A DNA stretch of 64,000 nucleotides from Nissolia schottii (Eukaryota > Streptophyta > Magnoliopsida > Fabales > Fabaceae), in assembly GCA_003254905.1 (NCBI GenBank), contig QANU01053055.1:294316-358315 (forward strand), given 5' to 3'. The notes below the pieces were generated by a model. The model worked only from the letters and a program-made list of their open reading frames with translations, made no database searches and was not told the origin of the DNA. Shown here piece by piece: positions 60,406 through 64,000 of the stretch. The number at the start of each line of letters is the position of its first letter. The stretch's first letter is position 1. A program made the position numbers and the translations under genes.

Positions 60406-61802
60406 TAAGGATGCAATGTTCTTGTTCTTCTTGTAGATCTCGTGCAAAAAAATGTAGATAAGTGCTGTAGTAGCCCTTTTGGATAGTTTTAAGTGCGAAT
60501 TTTCACCATCCTTGATCCACGTGTTAAGCCTTTTATTTGCCTTGATTAGGAATTTGGTGAATGGGCTTTTGGCTAAAGCTTTAATTCGCGTTTTGCATCC
60601 ATGTATGTAGTGCAAGTTCATTCAATTGATATGTGGCTACATTTGCTGGTTTCTTTCTTATTGGTTTAGTATTGAATTAATTTTGACTCTCAAAAGGTCA
60701 TGAACACCCCCCTATCGCTGAGGATGCATGGCAGCCTTCTGTTATTAATACGTAATTCTAACAAGGGAAAACCACGTAACGAGTGCACGAGACCTCTCTC
60801 ATTCATCTTTAGATCTAACAGGATACTCCTAAGCCGAATCATAAAGTAAGAGACTCGTAAGAGTAGGGATTTTCTAAGAAATGTAGGGCACTTGTCAAGA
60901 GATTTCAAATAAAAATTGGAGAAGTTTTTAATGTATTGAGTGCATCTCTCTTTCATGATAACATTTCTTTTTTAAGAATCTCTAAGGCACTCGACAGCAC
61001 AACTCAAAAGAACCCAGAGCTAGTAGTCTAAGTTCTAGTGGTAGTGTTTGACTTCAAAATATATCTATATTTGAAAAGAAAAGAAAAAAAACTCAAAATA
61101 AAGTACACTCTTTTATGCATGCTAATATCTATCATTAAAAGCGAGGTATTTGATCTTTATAAATTTAAAAATGCTTTTTAAACATCAATCATGATTTAGA
61201 CATTATGCTAGAGTCTTTCTCACACACACATGCACAGCGTGGGTCACATGTTATATGTGAGAGACTTGTTTGGTGTCCAAAATAGCACTACTTTTATAAA
61301 TTTCCCCTGCTTTCTTTCAGCTTTCGGGTATTACCCTATACTGAACCCGGCAAATAAAATAAAGAGAACTTGGTTGCTTTGTTCTTTTCATATTTATTTC
61401 CACGCCAATGCACAATTATTTATTATAACAAAAAATTCCATTTGGGTTCCTGCATGGCCCGAAACCCTTATTCAAACATAGTGGGTACACTTCAACAATT
61501 CATCATCATGTGATGTCCATATATAGCAAAGCGAAAATCTAGACGGTTATTTGTCTCTAAACCTGAAATTAAAACTCAACGCTCATCCGCCAAAGAAATG
61601 TCGCCCTAATGTAACATCTTATTAGATATGAGATTAATTTCAGATATATAATATGATAATGGTGTCACATGGTCACTGTATTCGAACATAAAGGAAATGG
61701 GCCACCCACGTATGCTGCCAATAAATAAATGTGGGGATCAAATAACAGCTATGATCTGCCGTCCTTAATCTTTATATGTCAAATAAGGTAATGTACATTC
61801 CT

Positions 61803-61866
61803 AATTACATTACTTGTGCACATAAAAGTACAACAATTACATTACTTGTGCACATTAAAGTACAAC
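61803..61866. repeat. 32-bp tandem duplication
   Basis: AATTACATTACTTGTGCACA followed by TAAAGTACAAC-type sequence occurs twice back to back with one substitution. Confidence 0.9.
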
Positions 61867-63095
61867 AATGCAACATTAATAATTTAACATGTGATAATAT
61901 TATTAAAAGGTAGTCCAAATTAGCTTAAAGACAATGTACCAAAAGCGTCTGAATCTATTCAGCTATGTTGAAGCTTGAAAAAGAATATTCTGGTAGTCAT
62001 GGTCGTCGAGCAGGATTATTTTCGGTAATTAAAAAGTATATAGGGGATTTATTTTTAATTTTGAGAAAAAGTGGCCGGGGGCCAAAGACGTAGGGGATTA
62101 TCTGGTCGAACCCTTATTTTGACAAAATAAAAAGGAACATTTTTTGTAAGAGATGGCCGTCAGTATATTGGGCTTCTGGATAATCCTCAACAACGAATTT
62201 TTAATCGTATCTTTCATTTTCTTTTAACTCAGTAATATCCTTGACAAAATGACTATGAACAGCGTTTAATCAATGTCTCGTGGTCTCGCTCCGTTTAGTA
62301 TTTGGGGAACCCGTCTTCTTCATCCCCAAAATAGTCTTTGTATTCGTCTCTGTCGTAGGTAAGCCTCGCGGGTACCTATTCATTAATTTTTTCGCCATCC
62401 CTAGATCACAAATCACAGCAGCATGTATCATACGTATTTCTTTTGTCACACTATGGCAGAACGCGAATAATAGAAAACTATTCATTGCATTGGGAGAGAG
62501 TCATGATTCTTCCTAACAAAATATAATGATGGGTATTAAACGAATTCTAGATCATAATGACACTTTTGTATCAGCTCAATGTTGACAAATTGTAGCGTTA
62601 AACCCTCTAATTTTGAAGCTAACTATAAACAAGGGTTATATAATGATTGTTAAAGAAGACTAGTGATGTGGTGAATTAGGAAATTAGTTGAACAATCCCA
62701 GTGATGGGACAAAATAGATATGGAGATGCTTAATATCCTTGCAGTCAAGTCATCAAGTAGCATTGACAAATTAAGACTCCAAATCATCAAACAGAAAAGA
62801 AAAATAAAAGACTCCAAATCATTCTTTGTTGACCCCGATAATTCCTCATTTATCAAACAGTTTTCTTACAAGAAAATTGTTTACATGCGCGTGATTAACA
62901 TATAAAACAAACAATAACTAACTTAATATATTTGTCATTAAACAAACCTTCCCCACCCTTAGCACGTCGAGAAATGTTACATAAATTCGAGTTTACGGTA
63001 AATTCTACAAATGCATGGTTTCCAATTAGATTTTTAAATTGTTGATTGCTACACATAAGTTTCACCAAAATTTACCAAAATTATAATAACACTGT

Positions 63096-63410
63096 TGTTG
63101 GTTTAATTTAGCCAGCATCATTCTTAAGATTTGATGGACTTAACATCTCAATCTATGACGGTTGTAATAAATGTAATTCCTTATATTAGATGCAGTTATG
63201 GGAAATTATAGGAAAATAAATTTACATTCTTGCCAACAATTATAACTTTTAGCTTAGTGGTAAACATTTGATTCAATAAGTGGTATCAAAGCAAGGTCAT
63301 GAGTTCGAATCTCCCAGCTAACATTGGAGAAATTATTGGTTTAATTTAACTAGTATCACTCTTAGGATTCGATGAGTCTAATGGTATGTAAGCATTTGGT
63401 CCAACTTACT
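63096..63410. repeat. two direct copies of a tRNA-related repeat fragment
   Basis: GGTTTAATTTAGCCAGCATC at about 63100 and GGTTTAATTTAACTAGTATC at about 63338 start related segments of 60-70 bp. Between them, 63249-63315 has an A-box-like TTAGCTTAGTGGT and a B-box-like GAGTTCGAATCTC, as in a tRNA-derived SINE. Confidence 0.5.
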
Positions 63411-63814
63411 CATACACTCCTTACCTAATATTGAACACGATATAGTTCATGACACAACTTTAAGACATTAAATTTGGACAAGAATCTCCCATGACTCATT
63501 TCTAGAGTTCCTAGTCCCACATTTTTTTTTACATCATTGGAGGTAGAAAAGGAGTTCCACTTTGATGAAGGATTTGGATCCTTTAAAGTCCTTCTAAGAA
63601 GGGACTCGTCTTCCCTTACCTTCCACTAATAGTTATATGACATATTTCATGTGACAATCTTTTTTTTTGTTTTATAAAAACATAATAATTGAAAAACCTA
63701 TTTATTGTGAGGTCATAATTAGAATCAAAATTGATATCTTCCATTAAAGAGAAGAGAGATACTCTTGAAACACTTATATTAGTTACAACATATCGATGAT
63801 GTGACATCAATATG

Positions 63815-64000
63815 TAGGGGTGCACACGGGTCGGGTCGGGTCAGACCCGCCCGTGGCACAGACCCGACCCGACGTCTGGCGGGCGGGTCAGGTCGGGTAA
63901 AAATGCAATTTTTTTTAAGGGTACCCGCCAGACCCGCCACCCGCCCGGGTCGGGTAGGTTTTGGCGGGTCGGCGGGTGACCCGCCCTCTTTTTTTTTTTT
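63815..64000. mobile_element. hAT-type MITE, cut by window end
   Basis: Starts TAGGGGTGCACACGGGTCGG, the hAT-type end also seen in style at 32207. It continues as GC-rich GGGTCGGGT/ACCCGCC motifs in both orientations, capable of strong folding. The far end and duplication lie outside the window. Confidence 0.65.

Larger units (their letters stand above)
60406..63814. other. intergenic, no gene seen
   Basis: Begins with the 3' untranslated region of the Pru-like gene. The remaining short frames (61230-61481, 62280-62516 and others) show no domain, splice context or composition to support them. Confidence 0.45.

Noticed and set aside
1-64000. CRISPR arrays, bacterial operons, ribosomal RNA or intact tRNA genes
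   Set aside because: None seen; the DNA is plant nuclear. tRNA-like boxes found belong to SINE-type repeats without a cloverleaf.

Overview
The window is nuclear DNA of a eudicot plant, most likely a legume. The evidence is AT-rich intergenic DNA, spliced genes with many introns, plant-specific families (SRC2-type C2 protein, plant mobile domain, fasciclin-like arabinogalactan protein), and abundant LTR-element relics and MITEs, including a family starting GGCTTAATTATG that I associate with legumes. The legume call is inference; the plant call is firm. Three isolated N bases (32734, 45635, 52001) mark assembly uncertainty.

Positions 1-21000 are a repeat-rich, gene-poor block. It holds a CACTA end, two solo LTRs with perfect 5-bp target duplications (6859-9695 and 12018-13963), and a decayed Ty1/copia element (about 10980-16720) into which the second solo LTR is nested. 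It also holds a chimeric pseudogene on the minus strand (18415-19080) that joins a fasciclin-like AGP fragment to a receptor-like kinase fragment.

Positions 21000-31000 hold an intact single-exon SRC2-like C2-domain gene (minus), then a broken plant-mobile-domain gene split by a third solo LTR (25735-28546). These are followed by a degenerate interstitial telomere-like tract (29390-29965) and a short, apparently intact C2-like gene (minus, 30452-30886). Positions 31000-38300 are again repeats: a 236-bp hAT-type MITE with a perfect 8-bp duplication, a CACTA end, and three isolated exon-like fragments, one of them recognisably SCAMP.

Positions 39700-60500 are a genic island of three plus-strand genes. 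They are PXN (peroxisomal NAD carrier, 11 coding exons, 341 aa), SPCS2/SPC25 (signal peptidase complex subunit 2, 5 exons, 184 aa) and a 685-aa protein of unknown function whose middle region resembles the Pru ubiquitin-receptor domain of Rpn13. From memory PXN and SPC25 are also neighbours in Arabidopsis (At2g39970/At2g39960), so this looks like conserved microsynteny. The second intron of the SPC25 gene has every hallmark of a U12-type AT-AC intron. PXN introns carry two MITEs and a SINE-like tail; the PXN-SPC25 spacer carries an inverted pair of tRNA-derived repeats and a Mutator-type MITE with a perfect 9-bp duplication. The three genes have no evident common pathway; they are independently transcribed housekeeping-type genes.
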